From Marinilabiliales bacterium (GTDB taxonomy: Bacteria; Bacteroidota; Bacteroidia; Bacteroidales; F082), in assembly GCA_002869465.1 (NCBI GenBank), contig PKSW01000392.1:1-40492 (forward strand): 40,492 bases of DNA, in the 5' to 3' direction. Of the stretch, positions 16,351 through 24,671 are shown one piece after another. Both the position numbers and the translations under genes were made by a program. A model generated the notes under the pieces. The model was not told the origin of the DNA, ran no database searches, and saw only the letters and a program-made list of their open reading frames with translations. Position 1 is the first letter of the stretch; each line of letters starts with the position of its first letter.

Positions 16351-17049
16351 ATGCAAAAGAAATATAGACATATTTTTTTCGACCTCGACAGAACGCTTTG
16401 GGATTTTGAGGCCACTGCCCGGGAGGCATTCAAGGATATTTACACAAGATTTAAGTTATTGGATATAGGCGTTAGTGATGTTGAGACATTTAAAGATCAA
16501 TATAACCATCACAATGAAATATTGTGGACGCAATACAGGGAAGGAAGACTTACCAAAGATATATTGCGTGGATTACGTTTTAAACTAACACTTAAAGAAT
16601 TTGGAATTGACAATGATGAACTGGCACAACAAATAGGTCAGCATTATGTACAGATAAGTCCCTTACTGGTGAACTTATTCCCGAACACGCACGAAATAAT
16701 GGCCTATCTGAATCCCAAATATCAATTGCATATCATTACCAATGGCTTTAGTGAGGTTCAGTTTACCAAACTCAAAGAATCGGATTTACGTAAATATTTT
16801 AACCAGGTGATTACTTCGGAAAAAGCGGGTGTTAAAAAACCGGATGCCAAAATATTTGAGTATGCACTGGAACAAGCCAATGCAAAGATAGATGAGAGTA
16901 TCATGATCGGTGATGATCCGGAAGTAGATATTTTGGGCGCTAAAAATATAGGGATGGACCAAGTGTTGTTCGATCCGTATGCTAAATTACAGCAGAATGG
17001 GGCTACTTATTACATTAACGACCTGATAGAATTGGAGAAGTATCTTTAA
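16351..17049 (+). CDS. yjjG: HAD-family pyrimidine 5'-nucleotidase, YjjG type
   Basis: A 232-residue haloacid dehalogenase-type phosphatase. All four HAD motifs are present: FFDLDRTLWDFE (nucleophile and acid Asp at residues 11 and 13), ITNGFSEVQ (motif II Thr), SEKAGVKKPD (motif III Lys) and MIGDDPEVDILGAKN (motif IV). The RTLWDFEATAREAF wording and the overall length match the YjjG group, which dephosphorylates noncanonical pyrimidine nucleotides as house-cleaning. The alpha-helical cap lies between motifs I and II (residues about 20-105). The gene is convergent with psd, and their stop codons overlap by 4 bp. Confidence 0.9.
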   Translation: MQKKYRHIFFDLDRTLWDFEATAREAFKDIYTRFKLLDIGVSDVETFKDQYNHHNEILWTQYREGRLTKDILRGLRFKLTLKEFGIDNDELAQQIGQHYVQISPLLVNLFPNTHEIMAYLNPKYQLHIITNGFSEVQFTKLKESDLRKYFNQVITSEKAGVKKPDAKIFEYALEQANAKIDESIMIGDDPEVDILGAKNIGMDQVLFDPYAKLQQNGATYYINDLIELEKYL

Positions 17050-17708
17050 CTTTGCTTAAATTCGGCTATAACTGTTAGCTGGGCCTTAACTTTGTCATTC
17101 AGCTTTACTTTTACATCAACATCAAGCGGTAAATAAAAGTCAACCCTTGAGCCGAAACGAATAATCCCAAATTCTTCGCCCTGTTCAGCAATATCTTTTT
17201 CCTTTGTATAACTGATAATACGCCGCGCCATAACCCCGGCAATTTGCCGCATCATGATATTTTTTCCAGGCTCTTTTTCAATAACAATGCTGTTCCTTTC
17301 ATTTAGTTCAGACGACTTGGGATGATAAGCCACCAGGTATTTGCCTTCGTGATATTTTACATATTTCACTTTACCGCTAAAAGGATACCAATTGATATGC
17401 ACGTTGAAGGGTGACATAAATACCGAAATAAGCAAGCGGTTTTCCTTAAAATATTCTTCTTCGTAAGTTTCTTCGATGGCTACAATTGTTCCATCTGCTG
17501 ACGATAAAATATGATTTACCCCCGTGTTCACTGTTCTTTGTGGATAACGGAAGAAACGCATAGTCCATAGCAGGTGAATGAAGAATCCCAGGTAAAAAAA
17601 GTAACGTACATAAATATAGGGTATCAACCATGCCACTAACATGGACAAAACGATCAGAATAAGAAATGTGATCAGTATTATTTTATACCCCTCTTTATGG
17701 ATTCTCAT
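17046..17708 (-). CDS. psd: Phosphatidylserine decarboxylase, short form
   Basis: Converts phosphatidylserine to phosphatidylethanolamine at the inner membrane. The 220-residue protein has two N-terminal hydrophobic segments (about residues 10-45) and the PSD core: SSADGTIVAIEE, FMSPFNVHINWYPFSGKV, KYHEGKYLVAYHPKSSELNE. Near the C-terminus, IIRFGSRVDFYLP contains the Gly-Ser pair where the proenzyme self-cleaves to create the pyruvoyl group. It belongs to the short archaeal-like PSD group common in Bacteroidota. Its ATG shares a base with the cdsA stop (TAATG), so cdsA and psd are translated together, both acting in the PE branch of phospholipid synthesis. Confidence 0.94.
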   Translation of the reverse strand: MRIHKEGYKIILITFLILIVLSMLVAWLIPYIYVRYFFYLGFFIHLLWTMRFFRYPQRTVNTGVNHILSSADGTIVAIEETYEEEYFKENRLLISVFMSPFNVHINWYPFSGKVKYVKYHEGKYLVAYHPKSSELNERNSIVIEKEPGKNIMMRQIAGVMARRIISYTKEKDIAEQGEEFGIIRFGSRVDFYLPLDVDVKVKLNDKVKAQLTVIAEFKQS

Positions 17709-18517
17709 TATAAAATAAATTTTAAATAAATAAAGACAAAAGGTGTCGCAAATAACACCGCGTCAAACCTGTCGAGCACACCACCATGCCCAGGCATTAA
17801 ATTTCCTGAGTCTTTTACGCCAGCATTTCTTTTTAACATAGACTCCGAAAGATCACCGATAGTTGCAGTTACAACAATAACTGTCGCTAATACCAACCAT
17901 TCTGTTACACTTAAAGACTTAGAAAACAATGACATTACATATGCAGAAAGCAGTGCAAAAAGCAATCCTCCGAAAAACCCTTCCCATGTCTTTTTTGGAG
18001 AAATTCTTTCAAATAATTTATGCTTACCAAAAAATGAACCCGTCAAATAAGCAAAAATGTCGTTGCACCACACAATGACGAGCATACTTACAAGCAGAAA
18101 TCCCGGAAAGGATTCATGGTATGAAAATGCAAAGAAAGTATTCAGTAATCCAAAAGGAACAGCTACGTAAAAATATCCTGTGAAAATTGAACCGATATGA
18201 TACCAGTTGATTTCTTTTTCATATAACTGGAAGGTAATTACTAACGGAAATATTAGAAAAATAAATAAGGCATAGGTTATATCTGCTTTACCAATCCCTA
18301 TGAATGCCAACAATCCATATAACAGAAGTCCGATAAAGACGAAGATCATTTTATTCGCTTTACCTGCTATTCCCGTTAAAGTATAATACTCATATAAACC
18401 TATGACGGTGAATACGCCAAAAACAAAAAGAAATGCAATGGGGTGAAGCAGGATAGAACCGATAACTACGATCAGAAATACAATTCCCGATAACGTTCTG
18501 ATCAGAATTTCTTTCAA
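17708..18517 (-). CDS. cdsA: Phosphatidate cytidylyltransferase (CDP-diglyceride synthase)
   Basis: CdsA makes CDP-diacylglycerol from phosphatidic acid and CTP, the precursor of phospholipids including the substrate line that ends with psd. The 269-residue protein has about seven to eight membrane helices and the complete family signature near the C-terminus: SMLKRNAGVKDSGNLMPGHG followed by GVLDRFDAVLFATP. WCNDIFAYLTGSFFGKH and SPKKTWEGFFGG are also typical. No ATG is suitable: an in-frame stop lies six codons before, so the start is TTG at 18515-18517 (MKEILIRTLSG). A -7 element at 18541-18548 serves it, and a perfect inverted repeat lies immediately beyond. Confidence 0.96.
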   Translation of the reverse strand: MKEILIRTLSGIVFLIVVIGSILLHPIAFLFVFGVFTVIGLYEYYTLTGIAGKANKMIFVFIGLLLYGLLAFIGIGKADITYALFIFLIFPLVITFQLYEKEINWYHIGSIFTGYFYVAVPFGLLNTFFAFSYHESFPGFLLVSMLVIVWCNDIFAYLTGSFFGKHKLFERISPKKTWEGFFGGLLFALLSAYVMSLFSKSLSVTEWLVLATVIVVTATIGDLSESMLKRNAGVKDSGNLMPGHGGVLDRFDAVLFATPFVFIYLKFIL

Positions 18518-18540
18518 GTGAAATATGGATTAATTAGTTG

Positions 18541-18548
18541 CAAATCTA
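18541..18548 (-). promoter_or_regulatory. -7 promoter element of cdsA-psd
   Basis: The minus strand reads TAGATTTG, a TAnnTTTG match, ending 24 bases before the TTG start of cdsA (leader about 17-20 nt). The inverted repeat at 18574-18604 lies just upstream of the -33 region. Confidence 0.55.
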
Positions 18549-18573
18549 TAAAATTTGTGCTTATTTCTTATCT

Positions 18574-18604
18574 CAGCATGAATGTGCTATATTCATTCAT
18601 GCTG
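18574..18604. repeat. Perfect 11-bp inverted repeat between cdsA and ffh
   Basis: CAGCATGAATG (18574-18584) and its exact reverse complement CATTCATGCTG (18594-18604) flank a 9-base spacer. It lies in the 204-bp divergent gap. No T-run follows on either strand, so it is not a standard terminator. It could be an operator for the cdsA promoter, whose -7 element starts 26 bp away, or an RNA hairpin upstream of ffh. Confidence 0.7.
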
Positions 18605-18691
18605 CAGACGAATGGTTTAAGGCTTTATGATCAGGATTTTGAACTGGATAAATGAATTGGAAATTCAGATGTTTAATGTAGGAGCTTTTAT

Positions 18692-18699
18692 TATTTTTG
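18692..18699 (+). promoter_or_regulatory. -7 promoter element of ffh
   Basis: TATTTTTG (TAnnTTTG) ends 23 bases before the ffh ATG at 18722, giving a leader of about 17 nt. No clear TTG at -33. Confidence 0.6.
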
Positions 18700-18721
18700 C
18701 AGCCTAAAATTATATGATACT

Positions 18722-20053
18722 ATGTTTGAAGGATTAAGTGACAGGCTTGAGAAATCATTTAAAATATTAAAAGGTCAGGGGCGTATTTCAGAAATTAACG
18801 TAGCTGAATCCATTAAAGAGATTCGGAAAGCGCTGATTGAAGCGGACGTCAGTTATAAAATTGCCAAGGATTTTACCAATGAGGTAAAAGAAAAAGCATT
18901 GGGCCAGAATGTACTTCAGGCGGTTAAGCCTGGCGAACTCATGGTAAAAATAGTCCATGACGAACTGGCCGAACTAATGGGCGGTGAGCAGGTGGATATT
19001 CAAATTAATGCCAATCCTACAGTTATCCTGGTAGCCGGATTACAAGGTTCGGGTAAAACGACATTTTCGGCAAAACTGGCCAATTACCTCAAGACCAAAA
19101 AAGGCAAGCATCCATTATTGGTAGCAGGCGACGTATACAGACCGGCAGCTATCAATCAACTCCAGGTGCTGGGCGAGCAGATCAACGTAGATGTTTTCAC
19201 CGAAGAGGAAAATAAAAACCCGGTTCAGATTGCTGCCAACGCCATCAAATACGCCAAAAGCAATGCGAAAAACGTTGTTATTGTGGATACGGCAGGACGA
19301 TTGGCGGTGGATGAAGTAATGATGAAAGAAATCAGATCCGTAAAGGATGCCATCAATCCCCATGAAATCCTTTTTGTTGTGGATGCCATGACCGGACAGG
19401 ATGCAGTAAACACAGCCAAAGCGTTTAATGACGAGCTTGATTTCGATGGAGTGGTCTTGACAAAATTAGACGGCGATACAAGGGGGGGGGCAGCGCTTAC
19501 CATTAAAGCTGTTGTCGATAAACCGATCAAGTTCGTGGGTATCGGTGAAAAGATGGACGCACTCGATTTGTTCCACCCAAGCCGGATGGCCGACAGGATA
19601 CTCGGTATGGGTGATATTATTACACTGGTTGAGAAAGCTCAGGAACAATTCGACGAAGAAGAAGCCAGAAGAATTCAGAAGAAAATTGCCAAGAACCAGT
19701 TCAATTTCAATGACTTCCTGAAGCAAATCCAGCAGATTAAAAAAATGGGGAATGTAAAAGACCTCATGGGCATGATCCCCGGTATGGGCAAAGCTTTGAA
19801 AGATACAGAAATTGACGATGATGCTTTTAAAGGTATCGAAGCTATTATTTATTCGATGACGCCCGAAGAAAGAGAAAATCCGAAAATATTAAGTGGATCC
19901 CGCAGAAAGAGGATCGCTATTGGAAGTGGGAATGATATTCAGGAAGTGAACCGTTTGATCAAGCAATTTGCCGAAACCAGCAAAATGATGAAAATGATGT
20001 CGTCAGGTGGTGGCCGCGGATTATCCCAAATGATGAAGGGAATTAAAAAATAA
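18722..20053 (+). CDS. ffh: Signal recognition particle protein Ffh (SRP54)
   Basis: The GTPase of the signal recognition particle, which binds 4.5S RNA and signal sequences and delivers ribosomes to FtsY. The 443 residues show the N domain (1-90), the G domain with GLQGSGKTTFSAKLA, VAGDVYRPAAINQL, DTAGRLAVDEVMM and TKLDGDTRGGAAL, and the Met-rich M domain with GMIPGMGKALKD and SGSRRKRIAIGSG, the RNA-binding helix-turn-helix. The C-terminus is Met-rich (SKMMKMMSSGG). The codons for the RGG of the DTRGG motif contain nine consecutive G bases (19482-19490); the frame is intact there. folD follows 42 bp later on the same strand. Confidence 0.98.
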   Translation: MFEGLSDRLEKSFKILKGQGRISEINVAESIKEIRKALIEADVSYKIAKDFTNEVKEKALGQNVLQAVKPGELMVKIVHDELAELMGGEQVDIQINANPTVILVAGLQGSGKTTFSAKLANYLKTKKGKHPLLVAGDVYRPAAINQLQVLGEQINVDVFTEEENKNPVQIAANAIKYAKSNAKNVVIVDTAGRLAVDEVMMKEIRSVKDAINPHEILFVVDAMTGQDAVNTAKAFNDELDFDGVVLTKLDGDTRGGAALTIKAVVDKPIKFVGIGEKMDALDLFHPSRMADRILGMGDIITLVEKAQEQFDEEEARRIQKKIAKNQFNFNDFLKQIQQIKKMGNVKDLMGMIPGMGKALKDTEIDDDAFKGIEAIIYSMTPEERENPKILSGSRRKRIAIGSGNDIQEVNRLIKQFAETSKMMKMMSSGGGRGLSQMMKGIKK

Positions 20054-20095
20054 AGACTGTCGATTTAAATAACACACGCTAAAAGCAGCAGTTGC

Positions 20096-20992
20096 ATGTC
20101 AAAAAACAAAAAAGTAAAGATAATTGATGGAAAATTTACGGCACAAGCCATCAAAGAAGAAATAAAAAAAGAAGTGGCCGCAATGATCGATAATGATGCT
20201 GATGCTCCTCACTTGGCAGCAATTCTGGTGGGCGACGATCCAGCAAGTCAAACTTATGTAGCCAGTAAAGAGAAAGCAGCGCTACTCGTAGGTATCACTT
20301 CATCAGTATATAAATTTCAAAGTGATACTGCAGAAGAAGAAATACTGCAAACCATCCAGTATTTAAACAACGACCCTGAAATTGATGGTTTTATAGTGCA
20401 ACTGCCTTTACCCGAACATATTGATGTAGACAAAGTGTTAAATACGATTGACCCTTCCAAAGATGTGGATGGCTTCCATCCGGTTAATGTTGGAAGAATG
20501 ACGCTTGGGTTACCTGCTTTTATTTCAGCAACACCCGCGGGCATTCTTGAACTATTGGAACGATACAAAATTGATACAGTAGGAAAACATTGCGTTGTGC
20601 TAGGCAGGTCGAATATTGTCGGATCGCCCATGAGCATCTTAATGGCCAAAAAGGCCAATCCGGGAAACTCCACCGTAACCATTTGTCATAGTCGTACTGA
20701 GGACATCGAAAAATACATCAGGAGTGCTGATATTTTAATTTGTGCCATCGGACAGCCGCAATTTGTAAAAGCGGATATGGTGAAAGAAGGAGCCGTTGTA
20801 ATTGATGTGGGAATTCACAGGATTCCGGCAGATAATGAAAAAGGTTATCGGATTGTGGGTGATGTGGATTTTGAAGAAGTTTCCAAAAAAGCTTCTCATA
20901 TAACACCTGTTCCTGGCGGTGTTGGCCCCATGACGATTGCCATGCTGCTGAAAAACACACTTCTTGCTGCTAAAAAGGAATATTATAAATAG
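20096..20992 (+). CDS. folD: Bifunctional methylenetetrahydrofolate dehydrogenase/cyclohydrolase
   Basis: FolD interconverts 5,10-methylene-THF, 5,10-methenyl-THF and 10-formyl-THF in one-carbon metabolism. The 298-residue protein has LAAILVGDDPASQTYVASKE (active-site Tyr and Lys), FIVQLPLPEHID, the family signature PSKDVDGFHPVNVGRM, the NADP loop VLGRSNIVGSPMS, and the C-terminal signature TPVPGGVGPMTIAMLLKNT. The length is normal. It precedes a chain of genes with very small gaps or overlaps (secreted propeller-like gene, queE, PorE-like gene), which suggests one transcript, although their functions do not form a single pathway. Confidence 0.97.
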   Translation: MSKNKKVKIIDGKFTAQAIKEEIKKEVAAMIDNDADAPHLAAILVGDDPASQTYVASKEKAALLVGITSSVYKFQSDTAEEEILQTIQYLNNDPEIDGFIVQLPLPEHIDVDKVLNTIDPSKDVDGFHPVNVGRMTLGLPAFISATPAGILELLERYKIDTVGKHCVVLGRSNIVGSPMSILMAKKANPGNSTVTICHSRTEDIEKYIRSADILICAIGQPQFVKADMVKEGAVVIDVGIHRIPADNEKGYRIVGDVDFEEVSKKASHITPVPGGVGPMTIAMLLKNTLLAAKKEYYK

Positions 20993-21011
20993 AAATATAT
21001 TACAGTTTGTT

Positions 21012-22028
21012 TTGCTAAGATTTACGCTTTCTTTTCTCATATTTTGGCTGTTTGCTTCAACTGGGATTGCACAGCAAAAACTTGGTTGTACAGATCAGGA
21101 AGCTAAAAACTTTGATCCGTCAGCGAATTGGAATGATGGTTCGTGCAAGTATAAAACCACCATTTATAATCCGCCTTTTAAATATTTTCTGCCCGATGAA
21201 GTAAGTGAAACCTCAGGACTGATCTATCATGAGAATGCGCTTTGGACCATCAATGATAGTGGCAATGCGCCTGTTTTATACAAACTTTCGCCTGAAACAG
21301 GGGTAGTATTACAACGCGTCCAAATAACAAATGTGACGAATAAAGACTGGGAAGACCTTGCGCAGGATGAAGAACACATCTATATCGGTGATTTTGGAAA
21401 CAATATGGGCAAAAGGAGCAAGCTTAAAATTCTTATTTTAGAAAAAAGTAATATTCCTATTTCAGGCGATACAAGTCTTACAGTTCAATTCATCGAATTC
21501 TCCTATCCGGATTTTCCAGAGAAACCAATCAAGAAAAAAAATAACAATTTCGATTGTGAAACCCTGATTTGCATTAACGATTCCTTATATATTTTTACAA
21601 AGAACAGGGGCGACCAGCAAACCAAATTGTATCGTTTACCAAAAGTAGCAGGCGTCTATCAGGCTCAATACATGAAGACTTTCGATTCGAAAGGATTGAT
21701 AACCGGGGCCGATTATAATTCTAAAAACAAAGAAGTTATTTTATTAGGTTACACTGATAAAACCTGGCAACCATTCGTCTGGCTATTATTTGATTACAAA
21801 GAAAATAATCTGTTCTCTGGCAACAAGAGGCGTATCGATATGCTGAATATACCTGCCACGCAAACAGAAGGCATTGCATACATAAATGGCGAAAACTGCG
21901 TTATTACATCCGAAGGGCATCCATTGTTTTCGCAAACAGCATATGATTTTAGCACCGAAAAATGGATCAGGAAAAGTGTAGTAAGAAATAAAAAGAAGAT
22001 ATTAAAAACAACCCAAAGTGAAGATTGA
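21012..22028 (+). CDS. Secreted protein with GCTD...DGSC motif and predicted beta-propeller, function unknown
   Basis: A secreted protein of about 338 residues. No ATG start exists. I prefer TTG at 21012, which yields a compact signal peptide (MLRFTLSFLIFWLFASTGIA, then QQ); a TTG at 20964 inside the end of folD is the alternative. Directly after the signal comes GCTDQEAKNFDPSANWNDGS followed by Cys, a two-Cys, Asp-rich motif frequent in extracellular Bacteroidota proteins. The rest has blade-like repeats: SGLIYHENALWTINDSGNAP, WEDLAQDEEHIYIGDFGNN, FDCETLICINDSLYIFTKN. I recognise it as a recurring Bacteroidota family without known function. Unlike the M28 and M14 proteins it has no visible T9SS sorting domain. 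Its stop overlaps queE by 11 bp. Confidence 0.7.
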   Translation: MLRFTLSFLIFWLFASTGIAQQKLGCTDQEAKNFDPSANWNDGSCKYKTTIYNPPFKYFLPDEVSETSGLIYHENALWTINDSGNAPVLYKLSPETGVVLQRVQITNVTNKDWEDLAQDEEHIYIGDFGNNMGKRSKLKILILEKSNIPISGDTSLTVQFIEFSYPDFPEKPIKKKNNNFDCETLICINDSLYIFTKNRGDQQTKLYRLPKVAGVYQAQYMKTFDSKGLITGADYNSKNKEVILLGYTDKTWQPFVWLLFDYKENNLFSGNKRRIDMLNIPATQTEGIAYINGENCVITSEGHPLFSQTAYDFSTEKWIRKSVVRNKKKILKTTQSED

Positions 22029-22653
22029 TAAATCAGACCAGATTTTTGAAGGCGGCAGGAAGTTACCCATCATGGAGGACTTTTACACTCTCCAGGGCGA
22101 AGGATATAATATGGGTAAAGCAGCTTACTTTGTGAGGATAGGTGGTTGTGATGTCGGCTGTTCGTGGTGCGACACAAAACAATCATGGAATGCAAGATTG
22201 TTCCCTCCGGTTGCCATCGAAGATATTATATCGAAAGCTACAAATATGCCGGCTAAAACAATCGTTGTAACGGGTGGTGAGCCTTCATTATATCCGTTGG
22301 ACTATTTTACCGATCGCCTGAGAAGGGAAGGGGTAAAAACCATGGTTGAAACTTCCGGTGCTTACGAACTTACCGGCACCTGGGACTGGGTCTGCCTATC
22401 GCCTAAAAAACAATCACCTCCGCTACAACAAAACCTTGATCGGGCTGACGAACTTAAGGTGATCATCCAAAAAGAAGAAGATTTAAGGTGGGCCGAAGCA
22501 AATGCATCCAAAGTGAATCCGGAATGCTTGCTATTTTTACAACCTGAATGGAGCAAACGGGATGAAATCATGGATACATTGACGAATTATGTGATGGCAA
22601 ATACCCAATGGAGTATCTCATTGCAGGCACATAAGTATATGAGAATTCCCTAA
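22018..22653 (+). CDS. queE: 7-carboxy-7-deazaguanine synthase QueE
   Basis: A radical SAM enzyme that contracts the ring of 6-carboxytetrahydropterin to 7-carboxy-7-deazaguanine in the pathway to queuosine. The 211-residue protein has the substrate-binding FYTLQGEGYNMGKAAYFVR and the iron-sulfur CxxxCxxC motif in GGCDVGCSWCDTKQSW, followed by VVTGGEPSLYP (SAM-binding GGE). The start is GTG at 22018, inside the last codons of the gene before it. The other queuosine genes (queC, queD, queF) are not in the window. It is followed after 5 bp by the PorE-like gene. Confidence 0.94.
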   Translation: MKIDKSDQIFEGGRKLPIMEDFYTLQGEGYNMGKAAYFVRIGGCDVGCSWCDTKQSWNARLFPPVAIEDIISKATNMPAKTIVVTGGEPSLYPLDYFTDRLRREGVKTMVETSGAYELTGTWDWVCLSPKKQSPPLQQNLDRADELKVIIQKEEDLRWAEANASKVNPECLLFLQPEWSKRDEIMDTLTNYVMANTQWSISLQAHKYMRIP

Positions 22654-22658
22654 AATCA

Positions 22659-24593
22659 ATGGCACGAATCGCTGCAATACTAACTTTACTATGGCTATCA
22701 GTTGCTTTTTATTCCGCTTCTGCCCAGGGTACGAAATCATCAACAACACATAAAAAAGCTATAAAACTTTATCAAAGTGCCGGCAAATCATTCATTCTCG
22801 GTGAAACAGATGAGGCAAAAAAGCTTTTGCTTGAAGCAATTGATAAAGACCCTGGATTTGCGGAAGCCTGGGTATTATTGGGTGACGTGAATACAGATTT
22901 AAATTTGCCTGACGAAGCAACAACAGCCTACAAAAAAGCATTAGAAATCAACCCTTCATCATTTTATTACACCAATTATTTAATTGGAAACCTGGAATTT
23001 AGTATTGGCAATTACAAAAACGCTTTAGATTACTACAAAACGTACTTAAAGACCGGGAATCTTACCACGGAAGAAATACAAGATACAAAAAGAAAGCTAA
23101 AAAATACGGAAATCGCCTTAAAGATCAAAGGGAACCCTTTGGATATTCAGGTAATTCGATTGGGCCAACAGATTAACAGCCCATCCGATGAATATGTCAA
23201 TTTTGTGGATGAAAAATCTGAATTCCTGTATCTGACCAGGAAGGAAAAAAATCAAGATTACCAAAAAGATGGGAATCCTTTCAGGGAGAACTTTTATTAT
23301 TCTTCATTTGAGAACAATCAATGGGATAGCTTAACACTTTTTCCACTTCCTGTTTCTAAAAATCTGAATACAGGTGCTATGAACTTTTCCATCGACAGAA
23401 GACAACTTTTTTTTACCGGTTGTTCATGGCCCAACAGTTTTGGTAGCTGCGACCTGTTCAAACTACAAAAGGAAGGCTCCATATGGACAAATGTGATCAA
23501 TCTGGGTAGCACCATCAATTCAAAATATTGGGATTCGCAAGCAGTTTTATCGTCCGATGGAAAAACACTTTATTTTGCTTCAAAAAGGAGTGGAGGAGCA
23601 GGCGGTTCCGATATCTGGAAATCAGAAATGCAAAAAGATGGCAGATGGGGACAGCCTGTCAACCTGGGAGATAGCATCAATACGCCGGGCAATGAAATGG
23701 CACCTTACATTCATGCCGACACCAAAACCTTTTATTTTTCCTCCGATGGACATGCCGGATTGGGTGGTTACGACTTGTTTATTTCAAGAATGCAAGACGA
23801 TGCCACCTGGGAAAAGGCTGTTAATCTGGGAAGCCCGGTCAACTCAAAAGCCAATGATATAAATATTTTTATACACATCGATGGCTCTCATGCATGGATC
23901 TCATCCGACAGGGAAGGAGGCTGCGGCGGATTTGACATCTATGAATTTGAAACTACACCCTACATCAAGCCACAACAGGTGGTTTATGTAAAAGGAACTG
24001 TCACTGATAAAACAAATAAAAAACCGTTACAGGCACATGTGGATTTAACCAATCTTGATCAGAACAAATCGGTTATTCTTATGCAATCCGATCCTCAAGA
24101 CGGGAGTTTTTTCATACCGGTTTACCCAGGAACTGAATATGCATTTAACATATCAAAAAACGGATACCTGTTCTATTCTGAAAATTATGATTTAAAGGAT
24201 ACTCTTCTGTTTACATCTATTGAAAAAATCTTTGAATTGACGCCTATTGAGCAAGGTAACTCAATGGTACTCAAAAACCTGTTCTTTGATTTTGACAGCG
24301 ACTCCATAAAACCATCTTCATATTCAGAGTTGTATCTACTTGTTGAATTACTGCATGAAAATCCTGAAATAAAGATATCAATTAACGGACACACAGATAG
24401 TGTCGGCAGCGATATTTATAATAAAACCTTATCTGAAAACAGGGCATTAGCCGTTCGTAATTACCTGATAAAAAGAGACATTGATACATCCAGGCTGTTT
24501 TCAAAAGGTTTTGGTGCTTCCCAACCTATTGAGCCTAACGAAACCCCTGAAGGCCGCGCCATCAACCGGCGAACTGAGATTGTGATTTTATAA
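22659..24593 (+). CDS. TPR/PD40-propeller/CRD/OmpA-domain envelope protein, PorE-like
   Basis: A 644-residue envelope protein with a signal peptide (cleavage near SASAQGT, no lipobox). The domains in order are: TPR repeats (about 25-140; LLEAIDKDPGFAEAWVLLGD), a WD40-like PD40 propeller (about 160-430; LSSDGKTLYFASKRSGG and FYFSSDGHAGLGGYDLF), a carboxypeptidase regulatory-like beta-sandwich (about 440-520; VYVKGTVTDKTNKKPLQAHV) and an OmpA peptidoglycan-binding domain (about 535-644; INGHTDSVG, SENRALAVRNYL, EGRAINRRTEI). This order is the one described for PorE (PG1058) of Porphyromonas gingivalis, a T9SS component, which is a lipoprotein. Similar proteins occur in several copies per genome, so orthology is uncertain. 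Two T9SS cargo genes lie downstream. Confidence 0.85.
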   Translation: MARIAAILTLLWLSVAFYSASAQGTKSSTTHKKAIKLYQSAGKSFILGETDEAKKLLLEAIDKDPGFAEAWVLLGDVNTDLNLPDEATTAYKKALEINPSSFYYTNYLIGNLEFSIGNYKNALDYYKTYLKTGNLTTEEIQDTKRKLKNTEIALKIKGNPLDIQVIRLGQQINSPSDEYVNFVDEKSEFLYLTRKEKNQDYQKDGNPFRENFYYSSFENNQWDSLTLFPLPVSKNLNTGAMNFSIDRRQLFFTGCSWPNSFGSCDLFKLQKEGSIWTNVINLGSTINSKYWDSQAVLSSDGKTLYFASKRSGGAGGSDIWKSEMQKDGRWGQPVNLGDSINTPGNEMAPYIHADTKTFYFSSDGHAGLGGYDLFISRMQDDATWEKAVNLGSPVNSKANDINIFIHIDGSHAWISSDREGGCGGFDIYEFETTPYIKPQQVVYVKGTVTDKTNKKPLQAHVDLTNLDQNKSVILMQSDPQDGSFFIPVYPGTEYAFNISKNGYLFYSENYDLKDTLLFTSIEKIFELTPIEQGNSMVLKNLFFDFDSDSIKPSSYSELYLLVELLHENPEIKISINGHTDSVGSDIYNKTLSENRALAVRNYLIKRDIDTSRLFSKGFGASQPIEPNETPEGRAINRRTEIVIL

Positions 24594-24608
24594 ACATTTT
24601 TAATAAAA

Positions 24609-24639
24609 TTGCATTTACCTCCCTTTTTGTATAAATTTG
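24609..24639 (+). promoter_or_regulatory. Promoter of the M28 peptidase gene
   Basis: TTG (24609-24611), 20 bases, then TAAATTTG (24632-24639) match the -33/-7 consensus of Bacteroidota in sequence and spacing. Transcription would start near 24644, about 28 nt before the ATG at 24672, which supports that start and rules out a longer one. Confidence 0.65.
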
Positions 24640-24671
24640 ATTGGTCAATTTTCACTTCTAAATCGCCAGCC

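Noticed and set aside
18599..18655. A short open frame of 18 codons starting in the right arm of the inverted repeat before ffh.
   Set aside because: Too short, with no ribosome signal or recognisable peptide; the region is better explained as a regulatory gap.
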